Below are positions 9,483-18,356 of a stretch of 42,440 nt of DNA, piece after piece. A program made the position numbers and the translations under genes. The notes below the pieces were generated by a model. It saw only the letters and a list, made by a program, of their open reading frames with translations. It ran no database searches and was not told the origin of the DNA. Numbering within the stretch: the first letter of the stretch is position 1; every line of letters starts with the position of its first letter. Source of the stretch: Flavobacteriia bacterium (GTDB lineage Bacteria; Bacteroidota; Bacteroidia; Flavobacteriales_D; Crocinitomicaceae); assembly GCA_016178305.1 (NCBI GenBank), contig JACOTM010000096.1:1-42440 (forward strand), read 5' to 3'.

Positions 9483-10007
9483 CTAGTTATTTGACATTTC
9501 TTCTAAGTACGTTTCCAACGTTTTCATTGGTTTTGAAATTGCGATTCTTCCTGATTTTACGTATTCTAAAATTCCGAAAGGAACAAGTGCATCAAACAAT
9601 CCCTTTAATTCATTTTCGTGCCCTGTTTTTTCTATAATTGTAAAACCTGACTCAACGGTTAAAATACGCGCATGATGTGCTCTTATAATTTTTTCAGCAT
9701 CAAATCGATTGGCTAACATTTTAGTTGGTATTTTATACAAAGCAATTTCTTGAAAAACAACCTCACCGTCTGTATGGTAAAACACTTTCAGGACTTCTAC
9801 TAATTTCTCAATCTGCCCCACCACTTTTTTAGCTTGGTCTTCCGTCATTTGAGCAACAATCGTATAACGATAAACCCCTTTCACTTCTGATTCAGAAGCA
9901 GTGATACTTTCAATATTGATGTGTCTTCGTGTAAAGACAATTGTCACACGATTCAACATTCCAACACTGTTTTCTGTAAATATTGATATGTTATATAATT
10001 TTTCCAT
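9483..10007 (-). CDS. ilvH: Acetolactate synthase small (regulatory) subunit
   Basis: Regulatory subunit of acetohydroxyacid synthase, conferring feedback control by valine on IlvB. The N-terminal ACT domain begins YNISIFTENSVGMLNRVT (residues 4-21) and the C-terminal ALS_ss_C domain follows from about residue 85. The length of 174 aa is normal. The gene is also called ilvN in some genomes. It sits between ilvB (93 nt upstream) and ilvC, the usual neighbourhood for the small subunit. Confidence 0.94.
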   Translation of the reverse strand: MEKLYNISIFTENSVGMLNRVTIVFTRRHINIESITASESEVKGVYRYTIVAQMTEDQAKKVVGQIEKLVEVLKVFYHTDGEVVFQEIALYKIPTKMLANRFDAEKIIRAHHARILTVESGFTIIEKTGHENELKGLFDALVPFGILEYVKSGRIAISKPMKTLETYLEEMSNN

Positions 10008-10030
10008 ATTTCTTTTTTTATTTAGACTAC

Positions 10031-10083
10031 AAGATTCAAGATTGCATGATTCAAAACTTTATGATTATTTAGTCTTGAATCTT
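10031..10083. repeat. Inverted repeat in the ilvB-ilvH spacer
   Basis: AAGATTCAAGA (10031-10041) and TCTTGAATCTT (10073-10083) are perfect 11-bp inverted arms with a 31-nt loop. There is no U-tract on the minus strand, so it does not look like a full terminator. Confidence 0.7.
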
Positions 10084-10100
10084 ATTGTCTTTTATCTATT

Positions 10101-11795
10101 TCAAGACAATCTAATTTCTGATACTGAGGCTCCTGTTTCTACCATTGGGAAAACATTCTCTTCTTGTTCAACAATAATTTCTAATAAATAAGCGCTTTTA
10201 GAATTTAATAAATCATCTAAAGCTCCATCTAATTGAACTCTTTCTTCAATTTTCACAGCTTCTAAACCATAACCTCTTGCAATTGCACAGAAATCAGGAT
10301 TTACAATGTCCGTGAATGAATATCTTTTCTCAAAAAACAATTGCTGCCATTGACGAACCATTCCTAAGAAATTATTATTCAAGATGATAATTTTCACATC
10401 TACTTTCGATTGTAAAATTGTACCTAATTCTTGAATGGTCATTTGGAAACCTCCATCACCTACAATTAAAATAGCCATTTTATCAGGATTACCTAATTTC
10501 GCTCCAATTGCAGCTGGCAATCCAAATCCCATTGTGCCTAATCCACCTGAAGTAATGTTATTATTCGACTCTTTGTATTTGTAATAACGAGAAGTAACCA
10601 TTTGATGCTGACCTACATCTGTAACAATTATCGCACGTCCATCTGTTTTTTTAGATAATTTATGAACTACCTCAGCCATTTTCAATTCATTTTTCACAGG
10701 GTGAATAACATTTTGAATAATTTGCTCATTTTCGACTGCTTCTAAATCTCTAAATTGTTGAATCCATTGATAATGTTTTTTAGGTTCGATCCATTTAGTC
10801 AATTCTTGTAATGCCTCATTTGCATCTGCATGAATTGCAATTTTTGTGTCAACAATTTTACCTAATTCTGATTTATCAATGTCTATATGAATAATTTGTG
10901 CTTGTTTCGCATATCGAGACGTATCACCAGTTACACGATCATCAAAACGCAATCCAATACCAATTAACACATCACATTCATTGGTTAAAACATTTGGTGC
11001 ATAGTTCCCATGCATTCCCAAATATCCAACATATTGAGAGTGATTTGCTGGAATTGCTCCTAAACCTAATAACGTTGAGGCAACAGGTATTCCCGATTTC
11101 TCAGCAAATTCAACCAATGCTTTTTCAGCACTTGATAAGATAATTCCTTGACCAACTAATAAATACGGTTTTTTAGCCCTATTTAATAATTCAGCCGCTT
11201 TTTTAACTTCCTCCACATCTAATTTTGGAGAAGGATTATAACTTCTGATTTCGCCAAATGGTTTGTATTCAAATTCAGTTAAACCAAACTGAGCGTCTTT
11301 TGTTATATCAATTAACACTGGTCCTGGTCTTCCTGAACGGGCAATGTAAAAAGCTTTTGCTAATGCTGGCTGAATATCTTCTGCTCTTGTAACTTGAACA
11401 TTCCATTTTGTAACTGGCATAGAAATACCAATAACATCCGTTTCTTGGAAAGCATCCGTACCTAATAAATGTGATGCTACTTGACCAGTAATACATACTA
11501 CTGGCGTCGAATCAATCATGGCATCTGCAATACCTGTGATTAAATTTGTCGCACCCGGACCTGATGTTGCGAAACAAACTCCAACCGTTTTAGATGTTCT
11601 CGCATATCCTTGTGCAGCGTGAATCGCACCTTGTTCATGTCGTACCAAATGATGCGTTATCGAATCTCTAAAATCATACAAAGCATCATATATTGGCATA
11701 ATAGCGCCTCCAGGATAACCAAATATGGTTGAAACCCCTTCCGCTACTAAGCATTTCATTACTACTTCTGCTCCTCTTATTTTATTATTTTCCAT
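10101..11795 (-). CDS. ilvB: Acetolactate synthase large (catalytic) subunit
   Basis: A thiamine-diphosphate enzyme condensing pyruvate with pyruvate or 2-oxobutanoate. The catalytic glutamate is E54 in VRHEQGAIHAAQGYAR. FATSGPGATN follows, and the ThDP/Mg2+ motif begins VGDGGFQMTIQEL near residue 450 and ends in NNN. At 564 aa it has the standard PYR, central and PP domain arrangement. It is the third gene of the ilv operon, between ilvD and ilvH. No catabolic (ALS) features or unusual residues are seen. Confidence 0.96.
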   Translation of the reverse strand: MENNKIRGAEVVMKCLVAEGVSTIFGYPGGAIMPIYDALYDFRDSITHHLVRHEQGAIHAAQGYARTSKTVGVCFATSGPGATNLITGIADAMIDSTPVVCITGQVASHLLGTDAFQETDVIGISMPVTKWNVQVTRAEDIQPALAKAFYIARSGRPGPVLIDITKDAQFGLTEFEYKPFGEIRSYNPSPKLDVEEVKKAAELLNRAKKPYLLVGQGIILSSAEKALVEFAEKSGIPVASTLLGLGAIPANHSQYVGYLGMHGNYAPNVLTNECDVLIGIGLRFDDRVTGDTSRYAKQAQIIHIDIDKSELGKIVDTKIAIHADANEALQELTKWIEPKKHYQWIQQFRDLEAVENEQIIQNVIHPVKNELKMAEVVHKLSKKTDGRAIIVTDVGQHQMVTSRYYKYKESNNNITSGGLGTMGFGLPAAIGAKLGNPDKMAILIVGDGGFQMTIQELGTILQSKVDVKIIILNNNFLGMVRQWQQLFFEKRYSFTDIVNPDFCAIARGYGLEAVKIEERVQLDGALDDLLNSKSAYLLEIIVEQEENVFPMVETGASVSEIRLS

Positions 11796-11816
11796 TTTAT
11801 ATTAAAATTTAGAATC

Positions 11817-11883
11817 AAGACTATAAGAAAACAGATTTTAAGACTAATATTTTTTTGTCTTTTTTCTTTCTTCTTATGATCTT
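11817..11883. repeat. Imperfect inverted repeat in the ilvD-ilvB spacer
   Basis: AAGACTATAAGAA (11817-11829) pairs with TTCTTATGATCTT (11871-11883) at 11 of 13 positions. The loop is pyrimidine-rich on the plus strand. Confidence 0.5.
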
Positions 11884-11894
11884 TTGTCTATTCC

Positions 11895-13568
11895 CTATTT
11901 ATCAGTTATACAACCCAATGAGGCGCTTGATACACTTTTAGCATATTTAAACAACACTCCACTTTTCACGGGATAATCTGGTTGTTTCCAATTTGCTTTA
12001 CGTTGCGCTAATTCGTTTTCATCAACGTTTAATGTGATTTCGTTTTTCTGAACATCAATTGTAATTAAATCTCCATCTTGAACTAATCCGATCAATCCAC
12101 CTTCAAATGCTTCGGGTGTAATATGCCCTACCACAAATCCGTGCGTACCACCTGAAAAACGACCATCTGTAATTAAAGCAACTTTATCCCCCAAACCTGC
12201 CCCCATAATTGCAGAAGTTGGTTTCAACATTTCAGGCATTCCTGGACCACCTTTTGGACCACAGTATCGAATAACAACAACATCCCCTGCTTTAATTTTA
12301 CCTTCCCGAACACCATCTATGATCGTAAATTCATCTTCAAAAACTACAGCTGGACCTTGGAAATATTCTCCTTCATGTCCGCTAATTTTGGCAACTGAAC
12401 CTTCGTTTGCTAAATTCCCATAAAGAACTTGTAAGTGACCTGTTTCTTTGTAAGGCGCTTCGAATGGCAAAATCACGTCTTGACCTTCGATTAATGAAGG
12501 AACGTCTTTTAAATTTTCTGCGATTGTTTTTCCTGTTACAGTTAAACAATCACCGTGTAAGATCCCTTTTTCTAACAATAATTTCATTACTGCTGGAACA
12601 CCACCTACACGATGTAAATCTTCCATCATGTATTTTCCACTTGGTTTTAAATCCCCTAAAACAGGAGTTTCATCACTCATTTTTTGAAAATCATCAATCG
12701 TCAATTTAACACCAACCGTATCAGCAATTGCAATCATGTGTAAGACTGCATTTGTTGACCCACCTAATACCATAATGATTCGAAGCGCATTTTCAAACGC
12801 TTTTCTTGTCATAATATCAGAAGGCTTAATATCATTTTCTAATAGGTAACGAATTGCCTTTCCTGCTTGTTGCACTTCCAAATCTTTCTCAACACTTTTC
12901 GCAGGATTAGAAGAACTATATGGCAAACTCATTCCTAACGTTTCAATTGCCGAAGCCATTGTATTGGCTGTGTACATCCCCCCACAAGCTCCTGCTCCTG
13001 GACAAGCATTTTTGATGATTCCTTTAAAATCCTCAGGGGTAATTTGATCATTTAATTTTTTACCCAACGCTTCAAAAACAGAAACGATATTCAATGATTC
13101 ACCTTTCCATTTACCAGAATGAATTGTTCCACCGTACACCATAATCGATGGACGATTTAAACGTCCCATTGCCATCACTGATCCCGGCATATTTTTATCA
13201 CAACCAACGACAGCTATTAAAGCATCGTAATACTGAGCGCCCATTACCGTTTCCATCGAATCAGCAATTACATCTCTTGAAACTAAAGAATAACGCATTC
13301 CTCTAGTTCCATTTGAAATACCATCACTCACTCCGATTGTATTAAAGATCAATCCCACTAACTCTGACGATTGAACAGCTGCTTTCACATCTTTCGCCAA
13401 GTCATTCAAGTGCATATTACATGTATTTCCTTCATAACCCGTACTTGCAATACCAACTTGTGCTTTTTTCAAATCTTCTTCAGTCAAACCGATACCATAC
13501 AACATTGCTTGCGCTGCTGGTTGAGTTTCATCTTGTGTAATTGTCTTACTGTATTTATTCAGTTCCAT
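11895..13568 (-). CDS. ilvD: Dihydroxy-acid dehydratase
   Basis: An Fe-S enzyme dehydrating dihydroxy acids to the 2-oxo acid precursors of Ile and Val. The cluster-binding and active-site cysteines are visible in [22 protein letters not shown] and [26 protein letters not shown] and the C-terminal [15 protein letters not shown] are also typical of the IlvD/Edd family. At 557 aa it is complete. The gap to ilvE upstream is only 18 nt, so the two are one transcript. Confidence 0.96.
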   Translation of the reverse strand: MELNKYSKTITQDETQPAAQAMLYGIGLTEEDLKKAQVGIASTGYEGNTCNMHLNDLAKDVKAAVQSSELVGLIFNTIGVSDGISNGTRGMRYSLVSRDVIADSMETVMGAQYYDALIAVVGCDKNMPGSVMAMGRLNRPSIMVYGGTIHSGKWKGESLNIVSVFEALGKKLNDQITPEDFKGIIKNACPGAGACGGMYTANTMASAIETLGMSLPYSSSNPAKSVEKDLEVQQAGKAIRYLLENDIKPSDIMTRKAFENALRIIMVLGGSTNAVLHMIAIADTVGVKLTIDDFQKMSDETPVLGDLKPSGKYMMEDLHRVGGVPAVMKLLLEKGILHGDCLTVTGKTIAENLKDVPSLIEGQDVILPFEAPYKETGHLQVLYGNLANEGSVAKISGHEGEYFQGPAVVFEDEFTIIDGVREGKIKAGDVVVIRYCGPKGGPGMPEMLKPTSAIMGAGLGDKVALITDGRFSGGTHGFVVGHITPEAFEGGLIGLVQDGDLITIDVQKNEITLNVDENELAQRKANWKQPDYPVKSGVLFKYAKSVSSASLGCITDK

Positions 13569-13586
13569 GATAATTTCTTTCGTTAT

Positions 13587-14474
13587 TTAGAAATAAACTT
13601 CTTTGTATTCATTCGTTGACACTCTTCTTTTATAAGCTCTTTGAATTAAATAACTATTTGACTCTTCCCATTTTAAAGGAAAATTATATGCATCCATTTT
13701 TTTTATTCCAACTACTTCAGCTGCTGTTCCACAAAAAAATGCTGCATCTGCATTCAATACTTCTTCGGGTTTAAAAAACCGTTCCTCTACTTCCAATTTC
13801 AATTCTTTTGCTAATTCAAAAACAGTTGATCTAGTGATACCTGCTAAAATATTTCCAAGAGGTGCTGTCGTTAATTTTCCATCTTTCTCAAAAAAGAAAT
13901 TTGCACCTGGACCTTCTGCTATATACCCATTCATATCTGTTAATAGTGCTTCATCAAATCCTTTTGCTTTTGCTTCAGAAGTTGCTAAAATGCTATTCGT
14001 ATAATGTCCAACTACTTTCGCTTCCACATGACATGCTCTCGGATTTGGTCTTTGATATGAAGACAACATTACATTTAACATATTATCCCCTAAATATTTC
14101 CCCCAACTCCAAGCAGCAATTAAAACATGTACTTCTTTTGTAGGAGTTAAGGACATATTTTCACCCAAGTAAACCAAAGGTCTGATATAAGCATCTTTCA
14201 AGTTATTTTTTTCTAATACTTGATACGTCAATCTTTCTAATTCTTCACTTGTGTAAGGTAATTCTATATGCATCATTTTTGCTGAATAATGCAAACGATC
14301 AAAATGTTCTTTCGCTTTAAAAACCCTTGTTCCATCTGGAGTATCATACGACCGAATACCTTCAAACACACCATTTCCGTAATGCATTGTTTGATTGTAC
14401 AATCCTACATGAGCATCTTTTATTTTCAAAAAATTCCCGTCTAGAAATACTACTGTTTCTTCATTGTAATACAT
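13587..14474 (-). CDS. ilvE: Branched-chain amino acid aminotransferase
   Basis: A fold-type IV PLP aminotransferase that performs the last step of Ile, Val and Leu synthesis and the first of their breakdown. The PLP lysine is K153 in CHVEAKVVGHYTNS. HYGNGVFEGIRSY (31-43) is the family signature and GNILAGITRSTV binds the cofactor phosphate. The length of 295 aa is normal. It is the first structural gene of the operon and starts 31 nt after the second leader terminator. Read-through of both attenuators would be needed to express it and everything downstream. Confidence 0.95.
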   Translation of the reverse strand: MYYNEETVVFLDGNFLKIKDAHVGLYNQTMHYGNGVFEGIRSYDTPDGTRVFKAKEHFDRLHYSAKMMHIELPYTSEELERLTYQVLEKNNLKDAYIRPLVYLGENMSLTPTKEVHVLIAAWSWGKYLGDNMLNVMLSSYQRPNPRACHVEAKVVGHYTNSILATSEAKAKGFDEALLTDMNGYIAEGPGANFFFEKDGKLTTAPLGNILAGITRSTVFELAKELKLEVEERFFKPEEVLNADAAFFCGTAAEVVGIKKMDAYNFPLKWEESNSYLIQRAYKRRVSTNEYKEVYF

Positions 14475-14504
14475 GTTTATTTTATTTTTATTTGTTTATT
14501 TTAG

Positions 14505-14537
14505 ATAAAAAAAAGCCTTTCTACTCGAGAAAGGCTT
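14505..14537 (-). terminator. Attenuator terminator 2, before ilvE
   Basis: On the minus strand the perfect stem AAGCCTTTC / GAAAGGCTT (14513-14521 and 14529-14537, 7-nt loop) is followed by eight or more T residues. It lies 25 nt after the leader-2 stop codon. A competing pairing is available: GAGGGAGG (14557-14564), overlapping that stop codon, can pair with CCTTTCTC (14527-14534) of the 5' terminator arm, with two G-U pairs. Confidence 0.9.
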
Positions 14538-14562
14538 CATTATTTTTTAAATAATTCCTCCC

Positions 14563-14700
14563 TCAACTCAAAAGCTGAATAATAATAATAATAATGATCA
14601 CACTAATGACATTGATAAATTTCAATTTCAAACCTTTATTTTGAGTCCCAAATGTATTTTTCATTTTATACATATAAATTATATTTTTTTCCATTTTCAT
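14563..14700 (-). CDS. ilv leader peptide 2 (Ile-rich)
   Basis: A short ORF whose end reads FINVISV, seven consecutive Ile codons, then QLLS and TGA. Nine of the last 18 residues are Ile, with two Val and two Leu. Three in-frame ATGs are possible: 14700 (45 aa, used here), 14694 (43 aa, best spaced after GGAAA) and 14664 (33 aa). The Ile run ends about 14 nt before the stop, and the terminator lies directly after. This is the classical layout of a transcription attenuator in which a ribosome starved for charged tRNA-Ile stalls and lets the antiterminator form. Translation is inferred, not shown. Confidence 0.85.
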   Translation of the reverse strand: MKMEKNIIYMYKMKNTFGTQNKGLKLKFINVISVIIIIIIIQLLS

Positions 14701-14799
14701 GATTTCCAAAACTTTAAACACCTAATCAAATCTCTGTTTATAAATTATTTACATTTTATTTTTCAATGCTTTCAAAATAAAAACCAATAGTTGTAAAAC

Positions 14800-14831
14800 A
14801 AAAAAAGCTCCCCATTTTTGGGAAGCTTTTT
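14800..14831 (-). terminator. Attenuator terminator 1, distal
   Basis: On the minus strand a 12-bp stem AAAAAGCTTCCC / GGGGAGCTTTTT (one T-G wobble, about 6-nt loop) runs into a T-run (14801-14806). It lies 21 nt after the stop codon of leader peptide 1. A short competing pairing, TGGGA (overlapping the leader stop) with TCCCA in the stem, is possible but weak. Confidence 0.85.
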
Positions 14832-14852
14832 CATATCGTAATTATACAATAA

Positions 14853-14921
14853 TTATCCCATCGCATTGTTTTGAATGACAATGACAGAAATGACAGAAAT
14901 AATAATTGTGCTACTTTTCAT
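14853..14921 (-). CDS. ilv leader peptide 1 (Ile/Val-rich)
   Basis: A 22-codon ORF reading MKSSTIIISVISVIVIQNNAMG and stop. Six Ile and three Val codons lie between residues 6 and 16. The ATG is preceded by an A-rich stretch (AAATAAATAAA) typical of Bacteroidota initiation sites and lies about 15 nt after the predicted transcript start. It is followed directly by terminator 1. The mixed Ile/Val composition suggests that it senses both charged tRNAs, whereas leader 2 is mainly an Ile sensor. Confidence 0.85.
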   Translation of the reverse strand: MKSSTIIISVISVIVIQNNAMG

Positions 14922-14942
14922 TTTATTTATTTGTTTGCGGGA

Positions 14943-14976
14943 CAAAGTTATGTTAAAATAAATTTAACTTCCAAAA
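14943..14976 (-). promoter_or_regulatory. Promoter of the ilv operon
   Basis: On the minus strand an exact TAACTTTG -7 element (14943-14950) is preceded by TTTTGG (14971-14976) with 20 nt between. Transcription would start near 14936 and reach leader peptide 1 at once. No second TAnnTTTG match is seen between the two leaders, so one promoter probably serves both attenuators. The plus-strand stretch from here to 15288 contains no recognisable gene. Confidence 0.8.
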
Positions 14977-15288
14977 TTATTTTAAAACTTTTTGTTTTCC
15001 TATCCTATACGTCCACAATGTTTTCAGAAATAAATCACAGCACACACCGTCATTTCAGAGCAAATTTAAGCCTAGAATATTTAGCTCAAAAAAAGTTGAT
15101 GCGTACTGATATATTTGATGTAAACCGCCATTTTTTTTGAAAAAATTAATCTTTTATTTGGGGTCAATGGTTATCAAATTTTAATCAAACGAAGGATAAT
15201 ATGTAATAATATATATGGTTAATTCAAAAGTAATTGAATCAAAAACAATTTCTATTTCTTGAATTGATTACTTTTAAAGAAAAAATCA

Positions 15289-15807
15289 ATGCAAGTACAA
15301 TTCAATTTTGAGATAAATGACTGGATGGCATTTCAGGAATACCATTTAAGTCAATCCAAACAATTCAAAAAAACAAAATTAATTTCAACATTAATCGTTC
15401 CAATTGTTTATGGTTTCTTTATTATAAATGATCTACTTAAAGGCCATGTTGATGTTATTCTAACTTCCATTTTTACTATTGTGTCCGTGTTATGGTTACT
15501 ATTTTATCCTAAAAGATTAACCGTTCGAACCTTGAAAAAAGTAAGAAAAATATTGGAAGACCCTGCAAATTCAAATGTGCTTGGAACACATACTATTGTA
15601 TTTGATAATGAGGGAATAAATCTCACAAAACCTACGATGCAAAACTTCATCAATTGGGAAGGTATTATCAAAGTAGAACAAACAGATGCTTATATTTTTA
15701 TTTATAACACGACTGTCACCGCTATAATTTTACCTAAAAATAAAATTATAAATCAGCTGAATGAACTCAATCATTTATTAGAAGAAAAATTCCCAATCCA
15801 AAGCTAA
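15289..15807 (+). CDS. YcxB-like two-TM membrane protein
   Basis: A 172-aa inner-membrane protein. An N-terminal beta-like stretch (MQVQFNFEINDWMAFQEYHL) is followed by two close hydrophobic segments at about 31-47 and 57-76. A soluble C-terminal domain contains VFDNEGINLTKPTMQNFINW and VEQTDAYIFIYNTTVTAIILPK. This order (short N-terminus, TM hairpin, PH-like YcxB domain with a conserved W before I/K and a closing IILPK) fits the YcxB-like family (PF14317). Function is unknown. It stands alone, convergent with the following gene. Confidence 0.7.
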   Translation: MQVQFNFEINDWMAFQEYHLSQSKQFKKTKLISTLIVPIVYGFFIINDLLKGHVDVILTSIFTIVSVLWLLFYPKRLTVRTLKKVRKILEDPANSNVLGTHTIVFDNEGINLTKPTMQNFINWEGIIKVEQTDAYIFIYNTTVTAIILPKNKIINQLNELNHLLEEKFPIQS

Positions 15808-15938
15808 ACCATTTATAAAAAATATATGGGATTAACTTCTGACTCTTAGTTGTTTATAGAAGATTTATTTTGGATTTTGAATTTTGAATTTTGGATTATA
15901 TCAAATATTGTATTTAATTTTTCAGGAAATTTTTATTC

Positions 15939-16502
15939 TTATCTCACTTGATGTATTTGAACAGCCATTTTATTCTTTTTGTCATAAAACAAAAAGATTT
16001 CTTCTTCACAATAATCACTAACAAAATCTCCCGAATAGACTTGACAAATAAATATTAACATTTTACCTTCATTATCTAAGGGCCATTGTTGTTCTTGCAT
16101 CCATTCGGGTTGCATACCTAAATTTTTTACTACTTCTGAAATTTCTAAATTATTTTCAATTTTATATAACTCCGAATTTTCAGAATACGATTTTTTCCCC
16201 ATAACAATCCATTTTCCCCAATCTTCATTTGTTTTAAAAATACCAAAGTCAGCTTTATAACAATATTTATTATCAACATGATCAAATGATGCTTTAAAAG
16301 CATTACAGTATTCATTTGAGAAAGTTAGCGCTTCTTCACAATAAGGGTCATTATTATAATAAACAAGGTGTATTTGTCCATCTAAACTTTTATTAACAAA
16401 GGATAAATCAATTGAAACAAGAGGCATAAAATACCTTTTGTAGTTTTCAAAATCATTTATAAATACTTCTTCAATTTTAGGAAATAATCTTACTTTATTC
16501 AT
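15939..16502 (-). CDS. DUF1963/YwqG-like protein
   Basis: A 187-aa cytoplasmic protein with no signal peptide or membrane segment. The C-terminal part PEWMQEQQWPLDNEGKMLIF followed by ICQVYSGDF and EEIFLFYD resembles the end of the DUF1963 (YwqG) family, where a P-x-W-Q element precedes a beta strand ending in a conserved Gln. The N-terminal half is less recognisable. Function is unknown. It is 33 nt downstream of prfB but may be independently expressed. Confidence 0.55.
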   Translation of the reverse strand: MNKVRLFPKIEEVFINDFENYKRYFMPLVSIDLSFVNKSLDGQIHLVYYNNDPYCEEALTFSNEYCNAFKASFDHVDNKYCYKADFGIFKTNEDWGKWIVMGKKSYSENSELYKIENNLEISEVVKNLGMQPEWMQEQQWPLDNEGKMLIFICQVYSGDFVSDYCEEEIFLFYDKKNKMAVQIHQVR

Positions 16503-16535
16503 AAGGTATAGGTTCAGAAGATCTTTAATTAATTC

Positions 16536-17621
16536 CTAATTTCCATAAGTCATTAAATAAGATTTTAAGAATTCATTCAAATCTCCATCTAAAACATTGT
16601 CAACATTGCCCGTTTCACAACCTGTTCTTACATCTTTAATTAATTTATAAGGATGTAATACATAATTACGAATCTGAGATCCCCATTCAATTTTTTTCTT
16701 ACCAGCTTCAATTTCATTTCGTTTCTCCATACGAGCACGGTATTCTAATTCATACAATTGAGACTTCAACAATTGCATCGCTTTTTCTTTATTTCCTAAC
16801 TGAGAACGGGATTCAGAATTTTCAATAATAATACCAGAAGGAGCATGTCTTAAACGAACAGCGGTCTCTACTTTATTGACATTTTGACCACCTGCTCCAC
16901 CAGAACGAAATGTATCCCACGTAATATCAGCTGGATTCACATGGATTTCAATCGTATCATCTACCAAAGGATAAACATAAACCGAAGCAAACGAAGTATG
17001 TCTCTTTGCATTTGAATCAAAAGGTGAGATCCGAACCAAGCGATGAACGCCGTTTTCACCTTTCAAATAACCAAAGGCAAATTCTCCTTCTATTTCCAAG
17101 GTAACTGTTTTTATTCCTGCAACGTCTCCTTCTTGAAAATTAAGTTCTTTTACCTTATTTCCATTTTTTTGAGCCCACATAATGTACATGCGCATTAACA
17201 TCGATGCCCAATCACAACTTTCTGTACCACCTGCGCCTGCTGTAATTTGTAAAACAGCACTCAAAGCATCTTCTTCACCCGAAAGCATGTTTTTCAACTC
17301 CAATTCTTCTAAATCTTTTAGAATAATTGCATAATTTTCATCTACTTCAGATTCCATAGAAGAATCTTCTTTTGCAAAATCAATCATCACTTCTAAATCT
17401 TCAAAAGAAGAATGTAGCGTATCATAAGTATTTACCCAATATTTTAGCCCTCGAATAGATTTCATTTGAGCTTCTGCTTTTTTAGGATCATCCCAAAAAG
17501 AAGGATCTTGAGATTTTAATTCCTCTTCTGCTAATTGCATTCGCTTTTCTTTAATCTTTAAATAAGATTCTATTGCAATTACGCGTTGACCTAATTCTTT
17601 TACTAATTCTTGTTGTACCAT
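16536..17621 (-). CDS. prfB: Peptide chain release factor 2
   Basis: Class I release factor that hydrolyses peptidyl-tRNA at UGA and UAA codons. The peptidyl-transferase motif lies in [15 protein letters not shown] and the UGA-specifying SPF tripeptide in [10 protein letters not shown]. At 361 aa it is full length. The programmed +1 frameshift found at about codon 25 in many prfB genes is absent: the equivalent region ([10 protein letters not shown]) is read in a single frame with no in-frame UGA. The -7 element lies so close upstream that the mRNA should have almost no 5' leader. Confidence 0.95.
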   Translation of the reverse strand: MVQQELVKELGQRVIAIESYLKIKEKRMQLAEEELKSQDPSFWDDPKKAEAQMKSIRGLKYWVNTYDTLHSSFEDLEVMIDFAKEDSSMESEVDENYAIILKDLEELELKNMLSGEEDALSAVLQITAGAGGTESCDWASMLMRMYIMWAQKNGNKVKELNFQEGDVAGIKTVTLEIEGEFAFGYLKGENGVHRLVRISPFDSNAKRHTSFASVYVYPLVDDTIEIHVNPADITWDTFRSGGAGGQNVNKVETAVRLRHAPSGIIIENSESRSQLGNKEKAMQLLKSQLYELEYRARMEKRNEIEAGKKKIEWGSQIRNYVLHPYKLIKDVRTGCETGNVDNVLDGDLNEFLKSYLMTYGN

Positions 17622-17628
17622 GATGATA

Positions 17629-17636
17629 CAAATTTA
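17629..17636 (-). promoter_or_regulatory. Promoter -7 element of prfB
   Basis: TAAATTTG on the minus strand matches TAnnTTTG exactly. Its last base is only 7 nt before the prfB ATG, so the transcript would start within a few nt of the start codon. No clear TTG lies at the usual -33 spacing. Confidence 0.5.
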
Positions 17637-17779
17637 GAAAAAAGTTTCAAGGAAAAGGTACTCCTTTCAAGAATCCAAAAATCTATACATAAATTTTAAT
17701 TTTAATTCTTAAACCTTTCATTTTTGACACATATCTAAGATTTTTTTCTGAAACTACTTTTAAATCTTGTGAAAAATTA

Positions 17780-17787
17780 TACATTTG
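17780..17787 (+). promoter_or_regulatory. Promoter -7 element of gcvH
   Basis: TACATTTG matches the Bacteroidota -7 consensus. Transcription would begin near 17794, which excludes the upstream TTG at 17785 as a start codon and supports the ATG at 17806. Confidence 0.55.
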
Positions 17788-17805
17788 TACTCAAAAATTA
17801 ATAAA

Positions 17806-18183
17806 ATGAACATTCCAGCAAATTTAAAGTACACGAAAGACCACGAATGGGTTAGTTTAGATGGAGATATCGCAACAGTAGGAATTACTGCATTCGCTCA
17901 AAGTGAATTAGGGGATATTGTTTACGTTGAAATCGAAACGGAAGGTGAAACAATTGAAGCAGAAGAGGTTTTCGGTTCTGTTGAGGCTGTAAAAACTGTT
18001 TCAGATTTGTTTATGCCTATTGCTGGTGAAATTATTGAATTCAATACAGAATTAGAATCAAATCCAGAATTAGTTAACTCTGACCCTTACGGTAAAGGTT
18101 GGATGATTAAAGTGAAAGTAGAAGATACTTCTAAAGCGTCTGAATTACTAGATGCTGCAGGATACGCTGCTTTGATTGGATAA
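17806..18183 (+). CDS. gcvH: Glycine cleavage system H protein
   Basis: Lipoyl carrier protein of the glycine cleavage system, shuttling the aminomethyl group between the P, T and L proteins. The lipoylated lysine is K63 in [14 protein letters not shown]. The N-terminal KYTKDHEWV is the family signature. The ATG at 17806 gives 125 aa, the usual length; an upstream TTG in frame overlaps the promoter. The gcvP and gcvT genes are not in the window. A terminator follows at once, so the gene is monocistronic. Confidence 0.95.
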   Translation: MNIPANLKYTKDHEWVSLDGDIATVGITAFAQSELGDIVYVEIETEGETIEAEEVFGSVEAVKTVSDLFMPIAGEIIEFNTELESNPELVNSDPYGKGWMIKVKVEDTSKASELLDAAGYAALIG

Positions 18184-18201
18184 TCAATTATAAAAAAACT
18201 G

Positions 18202-18231
18202 AAAAAGACTTCATTTGTGAGGTCTTTTTTT
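18202..18231 (+). terminator. Terminator of gcvH
   Basis: An 11-bp stem AAAAAGACTTC (18202-18212) / GAGGTCTTTTT (18219-18229) with one wobble pair, a 6-nt loop and a seven-T tail, 19 nt after the gcvH stop. Confidence 0.85.
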
Positions 18232-18356
18232 ATGCCCTATAACGTAATTGCCTAATTTCAGGCATCTTATTTTTTTTTGAAAAAAAGAATCTTTTATCAA
18301 CCATTGTATCATATTCCTTTCGTACTTTTACCGCCATTAATTTTTATTCGTTTGAC

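Noticed and set aside
14871-15140. Plus-strand ORF of 89 aa upstream of the YcxB-like gene
   Set aside because: It is the antisense of ilv leader 1 and the ilv promoter, and its composition is not protein-like.
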